Source: a bacterium
GTDB taxonomy: Bacteria > ARS69
DNA length: 64,000 nucleotides
NCBI GenBank assembly: GCA_025774805.1
Contig: JALGZR010000025.1
Location: 1 to 64,000 of the forward strand
Direction: 5' to 3'
Shown here in pieces: positions 39,845-49,428 of this stretch (position 1 is the stretch's first letter; every line of letters starts with the position of its first letter). A model generated the notes under the pieces. It was not told where the DNA came from and did no database searches. It saw nothing but the letters and a program-made list of their open reading frames with translations. Position numbers and translations under genes: made by a program.

Positions 39845-40300
39845 ATGATCGGCAAGAAGCCAGGGCCGGCACCGGAGAGTGGCCAGGCCGCCTCGGTGAT
39901 CGGAGAGGGATCGGTGCTCGAGGGAACCTTCGAGGTCCAAGGCAATCTGCGGGTCGACGGCCGGTTTCAGGGGAAGATCGACGTGAGCGGGACGCTCGTG
40001 ATCGGAAAGAGCGGTCTCGTCGACGCCGATGTAAACGCGAGAAGTGCCGTCGTCGCGGGAACGATCCGGGGAGACGTTCACACGTCCGAGAAGATCACCC
40101 TGCAGAGCGGGTCCCGCCTCGAAGGCGACATGATCACGTCGAAGCTCGTGATCGAGGAGGGCGTCACGTTTCAGGGGAGCTGCAGCACCGCGCGGGGGCC
40201 CGAAGCGGGGAAGGCTCCGGCGTCCGCCTCGGCGTCGAAAAAGGACGACGCGGCGGGACCTCGTGACATGAAAGAGGTCATCGAGAAGATCGCGAAGTAG
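39845..40300 (+). CDS. Bactofilin
   Basis: 'SVIGEGSVLEGTFEVQGNLRVDGRFQGKIDVSGTLVIGKSGLVDADVNARSAVVAGTIRGDVHTSEKITLQSGSRLEGDMITSKLVIEEGVTFQGSC'. Confidence 0.93.
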   Translation: MIGKKPGPAPESGQAASVIGEGSVLEGTFEVQGNLRVDGRFQGKIDVSGTLVIGKSGLVDADVNARSAVVAGTIRGDVHTSEKITLQSGSRLEGDMITSKLVIEEGVTFQGSCSTARGPEAGKAPASASASKKDDAAGPRDMKEVIEKIAK

Positions 40301-40525
40301 GGCCGTCGCGCCCGTCTCTCTCCGGATCGGCCCCGGGCAACCGTCTCCGAGGGCGCGAAGCCGGGGGTCCGCCCTCCCGGGATCCTCCTGCGGCACCTTC
40401 CGAATCCACGTTTCCACCCGTCGAGAATCGCGATACATTGGGGTCCCGGACCCGATTCGATCGATTCCGCGCGGCCCGAGGGGTCGCGGGATTCGACTTC
40501 TGCGCCACCGCGGAAGGGGGCATGA

Positions 40526-42433
40526 ATGGCCATCAAGCACCTGAGCGAGGAGCAGGTCCGCACCTGGTCTCTGGAAGAGAAGGACAAGTGGTGGGCCCGG
40601 GAGGTCTTTCGGGGCGACATGCCCCAGCTCACCATTCGCTCCGCGATCACCGGGATGATGCTGGGCGGAATCCTCTCTCTCACGAATCTCTACGTCGGGG
40701 TCCGGACGGGCTGGACGCTGGGGGTGGGGATCACGTCGGTGATCCTCGCGTTCTCCATGTACAAGATTCTCGCGAAGGCCGGGCTGGGGAAGGAGTTCTT
40801 CATCCTGGAGAACGTGCAGATGCAGTCCATCGCGACCTCGGCCGGCTACATGACCGCCCCTCTGATCTCGAGCCTGCCCGCCTACATGATGGTCACGGGG
40901 AAGGTCATCCCCCTCATGCACACGTTGCCGTGGATCATCGTACTCGGAGTCCTCGGCGTGCTCTTCGCGTTCCCACTGAAACGGCGTTTCATCAACGACG
41001 AGCAGTATCCCTTTCCCGAGGGGAGGGCGGCCGGGGTCGTCATGGACGCGCTGCACACGAGCAGCGGAGCGAAGGGACTCCTCCAGGGCAAGCTGCTGGC
41101 CGGCTGGGCGGGGATCTCCGCCGCCATCAACTTCGTGCGCGACGGCGAGCTGCTGACGTTCCTGCGACTGCCTCAGATCGGCGCGTTCATGAACACGTAC
41201 TGGCAGCACTGGGACGATTTCCTCTACCGGATCGTGACGCCGAGAATCCTCGGCACCCCTCTAAGCGATCTCACCATTCGCTTCGACACTGAAATCGTGA
41301 TGATCGGCGCGGGGGGCCTCATGGGAATCCGCACCGGCCTCTCGCTGATCGTGGGGGCCGTGATCAACTACTTCATCCTCGCTCCGATCCTGATCCAGAA
41401 GGGGATCATCACCGAGGTCGGATTTCGGGGCATCACGATGTGGTCGCTCTGGGGCGGCGTGGCGATGATGACGACGTCTTCGCTCTTCGCCTTCTTCTCC
41501 AAGCCGCGGGCCATCTTGAGCGCCTTCACGAGCCTGCGCCCCTCCCGGGACGCCGAGGGGAAGCTCACCGAGGACCCCCTGCGCGACGTCGAGCTTCCCA
41601 TGAAGGTGTTCGTGATCGGGATCCCCATCGTCGGGGCGCTCGTCGTCTGGATGGCGAGCGCGTTCTTCGACGTGGCGATCTGGCTCGGCATCATCGCGAT
41701 TCCGCTGGTCTTCGTCTTCACGCTCATCGCGGCTCACTCCACGGCGCTGACCGCAATCACGCCGACGGGGGCCCTCGGCAAGCTCACGCAGCTCACCTAC
41801 GCCGCGCTCGCTCCCGGGAACACCCCGACGAACCTCATGACGGCGGGGATCACGGGCGAGGTGGCGTCGAACGCGTCGAACCTCCTGATGGACATCAAAC
41901 CGGGCTACATGCTCGGGGCGAAGCCGCGCCAGCAGGCGTTCGGTCACTGTCTGGGAATCCTCGCGGGAGGGCTCGTCTGCACGCCGATCTTCTACTTCGC
42001 GCTCTTTCGCGGGAACATCGACATGTTCGGCACCGACCGCCTCCCCATGATCGCGTCGATGATCTGGAAGGCGGTGGCCGAGGTCCTCACGGAGGGCTTC
42101 GGGATCCTCGATCCGACGGCGTTGACCGCGGTCGTGATCGGGGCGTTCCTCGGCATCATCTTCGAAGTGCTGAAGATCACGACCGGGAACCGGTGGCCGC
42201 TGTCCGGCGTCGGCATGGGACTCGCGTTCGTGCTCCGTTTCTCCGACGCGTGGGCGATGTTCCTCGGCGCGTTTCTGTTCTGGGTGGCGAGCAAGCGCTA
42301 TCGAGATCCCGCTTCGCGCGGACATCAGATCTACGTCCAGAACCAGGAGACGATCTGCGCCGGGGTGATCGCCGGTGGGGCCCTCATGGGCATCATCATC
42401 ATGATCTTGAAGGTCGGGGTCTTCGGCGCGTAG
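40526..42433 (+). CDS. OPT family oligopeptide transporter
   Basis: 635 aa multi-TM, 'LTIRSAITGMMLGGILSLTNLYVGVRTGWTLGVGITSVILAFSMYKIL', 'PEGRAAGVVMDALH'. Confidence 0.9.
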   Translation: MAIKHLSEEQVRTWSLEEKDKWWAREVFRGDMPQLTIRSAITGMMLGGILSLTNLYVGVRTGWTLGVGITSVILAFSMYKILAKAGLGKEFFILENVQMQSIATSAGYMTAPLISSLPAYMMVTGKVIPLMHTLPWIIVLGVLGVLFAFPLKRRFINDEQYPFPEGRAAGVVMDALHTSSGAKGLLQGKLLAGWAGISAAINFVRDGELLTFLRLPQIGAFMNTYWQHWDDFLYRIVTPRILGTPLSDLTIRFDTEIVMIGAGGLMGIRTGLSLIVGAVINYFILAPILIQKGIITEVGFRGITMWSLWGGVAMMTTSSLFAFFSKPRAILSAFTSLRPSRDAEGKLTEDPLRDVELPMKVFVIGIPIVGALVVWMASAFFDVAIWLGIIAIPLVFVFTLIAAHSTALTAITPTGALGKLTQLTYAALAPGNTPTNLMTAGITGEVASNASNLLMDIKPGYMLGAKPRQQAFGHCLGILAGGLVCTPIFYFALFRGNIDMFGTDRLPMIASMIWKAVAEVLTEGFGILDPTALTAVVIGAFLGIIFEVLKITTGNRWPLSGVGMGLAFVLRFSDAWAMFLGAFLFWVASKRYRDPASRGHQIYVQNQETICAGVIAGGALMGIIIMILKVGVFGA

Positions 42434-42452
42434 ACGCCCGACGACCGAGCGG

Positions 42453-42483
42453 GCCGGCGGGAGCGGTCGGCGCTCCCGCCGGC
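42453..42483. terminator. Perfect 12-bp inverted repeat between convergent genes (candidate bidirectional terminator)
   Basis: GCCGGCGGGAGC-GGTCGGC-GCTCCCGCCGGC between the OPT and MES 3' ends; no T-tract. Confidence 0.5.
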
Positions 42484-45400
42484 TAGCGGCAGCCGACGAA
42501 TCGGACCGCGTTCAGGGACTCCCGCACGACGCTCGCCATCGCGTCCAGCGTGTAGTCGATGTCGTCGTCGGTGGTCGAGCTCCCCAGAGAGAAGCGCACG
42601 GCGCAGTGTGCCTGCTCCTCGCTGAGCCCCATCGCCAGGAGGGCGTGGGAGGGATCGGGGTTGCCCGCCTTGCACGCGGAGCCGGACGACAGGCAGACCC
42701 CGTGGCGATCGAGGAAGAGCACCATCGACTCGCCGCGGATGGCGGGCAGACTCACGTTGAGCGTGTTCGGCAGCCGTCGCTCGACCGGGCCGTTCCGCCG
42801 CGCGTCCGGAAGCAGTTCGAGGATGCCCGCCTCGAGACGGTCGCGCAGCGCGGCCAGCCGCGGGCCCTCCCCCGCCAGGAGCCGTTGCTCGGCCAGCTCG
42901 CAGGCGGCTCCGAAGCCCACGATGCCCGCGACGTTCTCCGTGCCGGCGCGCAGGCCGCCCTCCTGATCGCCGCCGTGCACCAACGGCGTGAGCTCGACCC
43001 CCTTTCGAACGTAGAGCGCGCCGACGCCTTTGGGGCCGCCCAGCTTGTGGGCGGAAACGGTGAGCAGGTCCACGTCGAGCGCGCCGACGTCGAGCGGGAC
43101 CTTGCCGAGCGCCTGAACGGCGTCGCAGTGGAACCGCGCGCCGTGGTCCCGGACGAGGGCGGCGAGCTCTTCGATCGGCTGCAGCGCCCCGACCTCGTTG
43201 TTGGCGGCCATGATGCTGACGAGGCGCGTGTCTACGCGCAGCACCGCCCGGAGATTCGCCGGCGAGACCAGGCCCTCGCCGTTCACCGGGAGCACCGTCA
43301 GGTCGAATCCTCTCCTCTCGAGCGCCCGGCACGTGGCGAGCACCGCGGGGTGCTCGACGGCCGAGCAGACGATGTGACCGCCGGGATCGGAGAGGCTGCC
43401 CTTGAGGGCCAGGTTGTTGGCCTCGGACCCGCTGCCCGTGAAGACCACACGTCGGGCGGTGCAGCCGAGCAGGTGCGCGACCTGCCGCCGGGCGGCCTCG
43501 ACCGCGGCGCGCGCCCGACTCCCCGGCTCGTGAATGCTCGAAGGGTTGGCGCAGGCCCCCTCGAGCCAGGGACGCATGGCCTCGAAGACCGCCGGGTCGA
43601 GGGGCGCGGTCGCGTTGTTGTCGAGGTAGACCGCGCGCGAGACGACGGGGCCCGCGATCGCGTCCTCTGCCGCGGCGTCCCGAACGTCCGGCCGGTCCAC
43701 GGCGTGTCCTTCGGCCCTCCGGACCTCGCACAACAGCGCCTTGTAGACCGGGAAGCCCGAGACCGGATCGAAACGGGCGGGATCGGTGAGAGTGTTCACG
43801 TTGCACTGCCGCCAGGTCTCGGGGCCGTTGGGACCCCCGCCGCCCATCTGCGGATCCACGCAACCGCGAACGATGTCATCGGTGAGTCGGGCGTGGTAGC
43901 GGACGCGCCCGCGCGCGGTCTCGACCCACACGGGATCGCCGTCCCCGATCCCCCGGGCCTCCGCATCGGCGACGTGCATGAGCACGGTGGGGCTCGGCTG
44001 GGACTCGCGCAGACCCTCGACGTTGTGGTGCTGGGAACGGAAGTCGTACGCGGTGCGGGTGCCCGACGTGAGCACCAGGGGGTACCGATTGGCGAGACCC
44101 GGTCGCGCCAGAGGTCCCTCGCCCGGCTCCGTGTAGACGGGAAGCGCATCGTAGCCGTGCTCCGCGAGGGTGCTCGACGCGATCTCGAGCCGTCCGGAGG
44201 GCGTGTCGAAGCCGGGACGCCCGTCGGGCCGAAGCCGGCCCTTCTCCCATTTGCGGTACTCCATGGCGACCGCCGGGATCTGCACGGAACCGCCCGCCGC
44301 CCGAACCTGCTCCAGCGTGAACCCGCTGCCCTCGAGAGCGAAGCGCAGAATCTCCTCCTCGCTCTGCGGAAAGAGCTCACCGTATCCCAGCCTCCGGGCC
44401 AGCTCGCCCAGGATGAGGAAATCGCCGCGCGCCTCGCCCTGAGGCTCGATCATGCGCTCGCGGATCTTGAACATCCCCCCGTAGCGCATGTAGGAGACGT
44501 TCTCGTAGTAGGTGGTCGCGGGGAGCACGATGTCGGCGTAGGCGGAGTCGGCGGTGTGGTAGCGATCGATACAGACGAGGAACTCCAGCGCTCCCAGCGT
44601 TCGTCGCCAGAGACCGGGATCGGGCCACGCGGTGATGAGCGAGCCGCCGAGCACGAGGAGCGCGGTGATGGGGTAGGGGCGTCCCTCGAGCACCGCCTCG
44701 GGCAGCGCGATGGCGTGCGACTCGCCGCGGTACGCGCTGTACACGGGGAAGCGGTCGCGGCCCAGAGCCCGTGCCGGGTTCGGGTTCGCGATCAAGCCGG
44801 AGCGATTCTGCGGGAAGGCGTTTTCGCGCATCCGGATCACGAGCCCGCCCGGAACGTCGAGCTGACCGGCCAGGGCCCAGAGCACCAAGACCGCGCGGAT
44901 GGCCTGGACACCGCTGTCCGAATACTCGAGGCCGCTGTACATGACGGGGCAGGCGCCCCGCGCGGTGGCGATGCGCCGCGCCCACTCCCGGATCCGCTCG
45001 GCCGGGACGCCCGTGATGCCCTCGGCCACCTCGGGTCGGTAGTGCTGCGTCAGTTGCGCGAGCTCGTCGAAGCCCACCGTCCACTCGCGGACGAAGGCCT
45101 CGTCGTAGAGCTCCTCCTCGATGAGGACGTCGATCATGGAGAGCGCCAGGGCGCCGTCGGTGCCCGGCCGAACTCCGAGCCATTCGGCCCCGGCCTGACG
45201 GGCCGTGCCGTTGCGGCGCGGGTCGATGGAGACGACCTCGGCGCCGCGGGCGCGAGCCTCGAGGATCTTGCGGTGCAGGAGCGGAGGAGAGTCGGTGGCG
45301 GGATTCGCGCCCCAGAGAACCACGAGCTCGGACTGCTCGATGTCCACGTCCATCGTGATGTAGAGCTCTCCGAGTGTGGTGTGCGGGGCGATCATGGCGA

Positions 45401-45863
45401 ACGAGACGTAACAGAGCGCCCCGACCCCCAGCGTGTTGGGTGACCCGAACGGGAAGAGGACGCTGGAAGCCGAGGAGACCGCGGTGTCCGCCGGCTGGAA
45501 CAGGTCGCAGAGCGCCATGTCGAATGCGCCTCGTCCCGTGTAGATGGCCGTGGCCTCGGCCCCTCGCTCGGCCTTCGTGCGCTCGAGCTCGGCGACGATG
45601 ATCTCGAACGCGTCGTCCCAGGAGATTGCCTCGAAATCGTGGGTTCCCTTGGATCCCCTGCGCCGCAGGGGCGTCTTCAGCCGATCGGGGTCGTGGACCA
45701 CCCGGGGCGAGTGGCGACCGATCGTGCAGATCATGCCGAGGGGGTGGTCGGGCAGAGGCTCCACGCGGGCCATGCGGCCGTTCTCCGAGCCCACGCGGAC
45801 CCAGCAGCCCGCCGGGCAGATCCCGCAGAGGCCTTCGCGCCACGACAGCTGGCCAACGGTCAC
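42483..45863 (-). CDS. Molybdopterin oxidoreductase / cysteine desulfurase fusion; likely metallopterin-dependent ergothioneine synthase (MES)
   Basis: GTG at 45863 overlaps the egtD stop; N-term 'LCGICPAGCWVRVGSENGRMARVEPLPDHPLGMICTIGRHSP' (MopB Fe-S); C-term NifS/IscS 'VYLDNNATAPLDPAVFEAMRPWLEGACANPSSIH', 'FTGSGSEANNLALKG', 'SAHKLGGPKGVGALYVRKG', 'SSGSACKAG'. Confidence 0.82.
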   Translation of the reverse strand: MTVGQLSWREGLCGICPAGCWVRVGSENGRMARVEPLPDHPLGMICTIGRHSPRVVHDPDRLKTPLRRRGSKGTHDFEAISWDDAFEIIVAELERTKAERGAEATAIYTGRGAFDMALCDLFQPADTAVSSASSVLFPFGSPNTLGVGALCYVSFAMIAPHTTLGELYITMDVDIEQSELVVLWGANPATDSPPLLHRKILEARARGAEVVSIDPRRNGTARQAGAEWLGVRPGTDGALALSMIDVLIEEELYDEAFVREWTVGFDELAQLTQHYRPEVAEGITGVPAERIREWARRIATARGACPVMYSGLEYSDSGVQAIRAVLVLWALAGQLDVPGGLVIRMRENAFPQNRSGLIANPNPARALGRDRFPVYSAYRGESHAIALPEAVLEGRPYPITALLVLGGSLITAWPDPGLWRRTLGALEFLVCIDRYHTADSAYADIVLPATTYYENVSYMRYGGMFKIRERMIEPQGEARGDFLILGELARRLGYGELFPQSEEEILRFALEGSGFTLEQVRAAGGSVQIPAVAMEYRKWEKGRLRPDGRPGFDTPSGRLEIASSTLAEHGYDALPVYTEPGEGPLARPGLANRYPLVLTSGTRTAYDFRSQHHNVEGLRESQPSPTVLMHVADAEARGIGDGDPVWVETARGRVRYHARLTDDIVRGCVDPQMGGGGPNGPETWRQCNVNTLTDPARFDPVSGFPVYKALLCEVRRAEGHAVDRPDVRDAAAEDAIAGPVVSRAVYLDNNATAPLDPAVFEAMRPWLEGACANPSSIHEPGSRARAAVEAARRQVAHLLGCTARRVVFTGSGSEANNLALKGSLSDPGGHIVCSAVEHPAVLATCRALERRGFDLTVLPVNGEGLVSPANLRAVLRVDTRLVSIMAANNEVGALQPIEELAALVRDHGARFHCDAVQALGKVPLDVGALDVDLLTVSAHKLGGPKGVGALYVRKGVELTPLVHGGDQEGGLRAGTENVAGIVGFGAACELAEQRLLAGEGPRLAALRDRLEAGILELLPDARRNGPVERRLPNTLNVSLPAIRGESMVLFLDRHGVCLSSGSACKAGNPDPSHALLAMGLSEEQAHCAVRFSLGSSTTDDDIDYTLDAMASVVRESLNAVRFVGCR

Positions 45864-46861
45864 CGGGCAATCTTCCAGAGAGCATCGCAGAACCAGCGTC
45901 GCTTGTCGTAGAAACGGCCCTCCTCGACGAAGTTCGCGTGGGCACAGAGGTCGTCGATATCGCTGTCGAAGTACTTGTAGCTGTACTCGGTGTGAAGGGC
46001 CTCCCACGCCTCGAAGTGGAATTCGTCGCGAAGCTGATCGATGCGCACCCTCTGGTCCCGAACACTCACCAGGTAGCTCTTCATGGCGCTGGTGTGGACG
46101 TCGTAGGCGGCGAAGTGGCGGAAGGAAGAGACGTCGAAGTGGCCGCCCAACTCCCGGTTGATCCGTTCGAGGAGATTCAAGTTGAAGCGCGCGGTCACGC
46201 CCTTCGGGTCGTTGTAGGCGCGCATCAGGATCTCGATGTCCTTCTTGAGATCGAAGCCCACGAGAACCCGGTCGCCGGGAGACAGGGCATTGTGAAGGCG
46301 CCGCAGAAACGCCCGCACTCTCGGGCGCGTGAAGTTGCCGATGTTCGAGCCGAGAAAGAGGACCAGCTTGTGTCGCCGGCTCTGCTCGCCGAGCCGACGA
46401 AGGCTGTCGAAGTACTCCCCGACGAGACCCGCGATGGTCAGGGTCTCGTAGCGGCGACCCATCGCTCTGACCAAGCGTTCCATGCTCTTCTCGGAGATGT
46501 CGATGGGCACATAGCGGACGTCGTTGCCGGCGGCCACCAGAGGTTCGAGCAGGATCGCGGTCTTGTTTCCGTCGCCGGAGCCGAGATCCACCACGTCGAC
46601 CGGGCCGCTGCGCACCGAGGCCAGCATGCGTTCACCGTGGCTCTCGAAGATCTGGCGCTCCGAGGCCGTCAGGTAGTACACATCCTGCTCGGTGATTTGC
46701 TCGAAGAGGCGGCTGCCGGTGTCGTCGTAAAACCACTGAGAGGCGATGTGCTTGGGTCGCTCCGACAGGCCGATCAGCACATCGTCGGCGAACGCCTGCA
46801 GTGACGCCGCCTCATCGGACCGTCCGTCGACCGAGAGAGCTCGGTAGCCTTGGTGGGACAC
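45860..46861 (-). CDS. egtD: L-histidine N-alpha-methyltransferase EgtD
   Basis: 'KHIASQWFYDDTGSRLFEQITEQDVYYLTASERQIFESH', 'VVDLGSGDGNKTAILLE', 'LFLGSNIGNF', 'LVGFDLKKDIEILMRAYNDPKGVTARFNLNLLERINRELGGHFD'. Confidence 0.92.
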   Translation of the reverse strand: MSHQGYRALSVDGRSDEAASLQAFADDVLIGLSERPKHIASQWFYDDTGSRLFEQITEQDVYYLTASERQIFESHGERMLASVRSGPVDVVDLGSGDGNKTAILLEPLVAAGNDVRYVPIDISEKSMERLVRAMGRRYETLTIAGLVGEYFDSLRRLGEQSRRHKLVLFLGSNIGNFTRPRVRAFLRRLHNALSPGDRVLVGFDLKKDIEILMRAYNDPKGVTARFNLNLLERINRELGGHFDVSSFRHFAAYDVHTSAMKSYLVSVRDQRVRIDQLRDEFHFEAWEALHTEYSYKYFDSDIDDLCAHANFVEEGRFYDKRRWFCDALWKIAR

Positions 46862-46944
46862 GACGGGGCATCATAGCACCTTTGCGGGGGACCGAGACGT
46901 TCGATCCGCCGAGGGCCTCTCGATTCAGGGGACTCCGGGCTCAC

Positions 46945-47109
46945 CTTGAAGCGGCCGCCGCCACGGTCGTCACCATGAAACGCGAGGCGGTGTCCCGATC
47001 GGCCCTCTTCCGAGCCGACCACCCCTTCCTCTTCCTGATCCGCGACCGGGAGACGGGCAGTCTCCTGTTCCTGGGGCGAGTGATGGATCCGGGGATCGGG
47101 GAGGCGTGA
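46945..47109 (+). pseudogene. Serpin C-terminal remnant (reactive-centre-loop hinge plus C-terminal signature)
   Basis: 'LEAAAATVVTMKREAVSRSALFRADHPFLFLIRDRETGSLLFLGRVMDPGIGEA*' matches serpin hinge EAAAAT and the FxADHPFLFLIRxxxTGxxLFxGRVxxP signature; no serpin body upstream. Confidence 0.75.
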
Positions 47110-47141
47110 GAGGAGGGGCATCGCCCGCGCGGCCGACGAAG

Positions 47142-47174
47142 ACGGGGCGGGAGCTCGGTCCCGCCCCGTTCTCG
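47142..47174. terminator. Perfect 11-bp inverted repeat terminator-like hairpin
   Basis: ACGGGGCGGGA-GCTCGG-TCCCGCCCCGT followed by TTCTC, between convergent 3' ends. Confidence 0.5.
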
Positions 47175-47216
47175 ATCATCGGTCGATCTCTCGAGGTCTT
47201 CCCCTTGCGGCCGGGG

Positions 47217-47810
47217 TCAGCCGGAGGAGGCGGTCCCGGCCTTCGGCTCGGGCGCGGGAGCCTTCGTCCCTCCATCGAGGGCAAAGGCCGAGGTTCCGAT
47301 CACGTCCCCCTCTTCCGTCACGATCTCGACGCGGCAGTCCCCGCTCCATCCGGGCCAGATCGTCTTTTGACTCCAGCACCTCCAACGGGGTCCCTTCACG
47401 GTGATCGGGATCTCGTTGACCAGGGTGTCCCCGACGTACCAGCGGTGAAAGATTTGGGTGGGGGTCCGGGCGTTCCGCACGTCCGTGAAGCAGAACAGCA
47501 TACCGACGTCCGTCGTGAAGGAGGTCCCGCCCCCGACGGGCTGACGGTCCTCGACGTCCTTGCAGACGGCGACCGCGGCAAGCTCGAGCACGGGCGCGAT
47601 CTCCGCCTTCCGGGCCGTGATCTCCTTGGCTTCCGCCGGCGACTCCACGCCCTCCACCTCTCGCACCGGCTCCGGAGCCGCCTTGCGGGCGGGGGTGGCC
47701 TTCGCGTCCTCTTCGGCGGCGGGTTGCGCGCTGTCGTCCGCGAGCACGGTGAAGACCGACCCGACGGCGACGATCAACGCGAGCAACAGAAACGGCTTCA
47801 GAGCTCTCAT
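47217..47810 (-). CDS. DUF2914-family exported protein
   Basis: N-terminal signal; 'CKDVEDRQPVGGGTSFTTDVGMLFCFTDVRNARTPTQIFHRWYVGDTLVNEIPITVKGPRWRCWSQKTIWPGWSGDCRVEIV'. Confidence 0.78.
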   Translation of the reverse strand: MRALKPFLLLALIVAVGSVFTVLADDSAQPAAEEDAKATPARKAAPEPVREVEGVESPAEAKEITARKAEIAPVLELAAVAVCKDVEDRQPVGGGTSFTTDVGMLFCFTDVRNARTPTQIFHRWYVGDTLVNEIPITVKGPRWRCWSQKTIWPGWSGDCRVEIVTEEGDVIGTSAFALDGGTKAPAPEPKAGTASSG

Positions 47811-48175
47811 GTTCCCTTCTCCCAGATTGGTGATCTTCCCGGCCTCACGACCCCTTCCGAGGAGATCCCCCGGGAAGGAGGCCGATCATACGACCCATCG
47901 GCGGCCAGGAAGGTCGAATCAAGGCAAAAGTCGGCCAAGGAAGGCCCGAATCCCCCGGACGATCGGCGAACGCCGTCGCCCGATCCGGGGGTGGGGGGGG
48001 TCCGCGCCCGAGAGACCCCGCCGGAGCGGTGACGGGCCGATCTCCCGTGTGGAACGCCCCCGCCCCGCCCTCTATACTCCCCGCGTCGTGTCACCGCGTT
48101 CAGGAGCCCCTCGGCCAGTCCGGGCACCACCGGAGCGGTCCGCCGAGGGCCGGACCGGGACGGGAGGGATCGACC

Positions 48176-49414
48176 GTGTCGGACTCGTTCGAAACGAAAC
48201 TGGAGAAGTATGCCGATCTGGCGGTCCGCGTGGGAGTCGGTCTTCAGAGCGGCCAGCGGCTCATTGTCCGGGCTCCCGTCGAAACGGCCCCCTTCGCACG
48301 TCTCCTGGTCAAGAAGGCGTACCAGGCGGGGGCGCGTTTGGTCGAGGTGCTCTGGGTGGACGACGCGACCAACCTCGCTCGCTTCCAGCACGCCCCGGCG
48401 GACTCCTTCGATGAGCTGCCCACGTCCTTGGCCGACGCCCTGTTGAGATGCGGAGAGCGAGGGGACGCCGTCATCACGGTCTATGCGACCGATCCGTCCC
48501 TCCTGAAGGATCAGGACCCCGAGCTCGTCGCGAAGACTCAGAAGGACTTGCAGGCCTATCTTCTGCCCTTCTCGAAGCGGATCGTCAGCAAGAAGCTCAA
48601 CTGGTGCGTGGTCTCCGCTCCGATCCCGAGCTGGGCCGCCCACGTCTTTCCCGATGCGGCTCCCGAAGAGGGGACCGATCGGCTCTGGGACCGGATCTTC
48701 CGGATCTGTCGCATCGATCAGGCGGACCCGTTCCGGGCGTGGAAGGATCACATTGCCGGGCTGGCCCGCCGCCGGGAGTATCTCGATCAGAGGCAGTTCT
48801 CGGCCCTGCGGTTTCGGGGACCGGGAACGGATCTGACGGTCGGTCTTCCCGAACGTCACCTGTGGCTGGGGGGAGAGAGCAAGACCGCCGGGAAGAAGAT
48901 CCCCTTCGTCGCGAACCTGCCGACGGAAGAGGTCTTCACGGCTCCTCACAGGGATCGCGTGGACGGAGTCGTACGATCCACGAAACCTCTCAGCTATGCG
49001 GGAGCGGTGATCGAAGGTTTCGAGTTCCGATTCGAGAACGGACGCGTCGTCCACGTCGAGGCGGAACGGAACGCCGCCGTTCTCCGGCAGCTGATCGACA
49101 CCGATGACGGCGCGGCGCGCCTCGGCGAGGTCGCGCTCGTTCCTCACAGCTCCCCGATCTCCCAATCCGGCATTCTCTTCTACAACACGCTCCTCGACGA
49201 GAACGCCTCGTGCCATCTCGCCGTCGGGAAGTCGTACCGCGTCTGCATCGCGGGGGGAGGCGAGATGTCCGACCAGGACTACGCGCGCGCGGGAGGGAAC
49301 GAGAGCTTGGTCCACGTCGACTTCATGATCGGATCGGGGGAAATGGACGTCGACGGCGCGGGCTCCGACGGATCGACGCAGGCCCTGATGCGGAGCGGCG
49401 AGTGGGTCGACTAG
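48176..49414 (+). CDS. M29-family aminopeptidase
   Basis: 'KLEKYADLAVRVGVGLQSGQRLIVRAPVETAPFARLLVKKAYQAGARLVEVLWVDD', 'NLPTEEVFTAPHRDRVDGVV', 'GILFYNTLLDENASCHLAVGKSY'. Confidence 0.92.
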   Translation: MSDSFETKLEKYADLAVRVGVGLQSGQRLIVRAPVETAPFARLLVKKAYQAGARLVEVLWVDDATNLARFQHAPADSFDELPTSLADALLRCGERGDAVITVYATDPSLLKDQDPELVAKTQKDLQAYLLPFSKRIVSKKLNWCVVSAPIPSWAAHVFPDAAPEEGTDRLWDRIFRICRIDQADPFRAWKDHIAGLARRREYLDQRQFSALRFRGPGTDLTVGLPERHLWLGGESKTAGKKIPFVANLPTEEVFTAPHRDRVDGVVRSTKPLSYAGAVIEGFEFRFENGRVVHVEAERNAAVLRQLIDTDDGAARLGEVALVPHSSPISQSGILFYNTLLDENASCHLAVGKSYRVCIAGGGEMSDQDYARAGGNESLVHVDFMIGSGEMDVDGAGSDGSTQALMRSGEWVD

Positions 49415-49428
49415 GTTCCGCCGCCACG

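Noticed and set aside
42606-45443. 945-aa plus-strand ORF
   Set aside because: Antisense shadow of the MES fusion gene.
45863-46007. N-terminal extension MGGPSHRVQLQVLRQRYRRPL... of the 1174-aa ORF
   Set aside because: Lies entirely within egtD; the GTG at 45863 overlapping the egtD stop is the plausible start.
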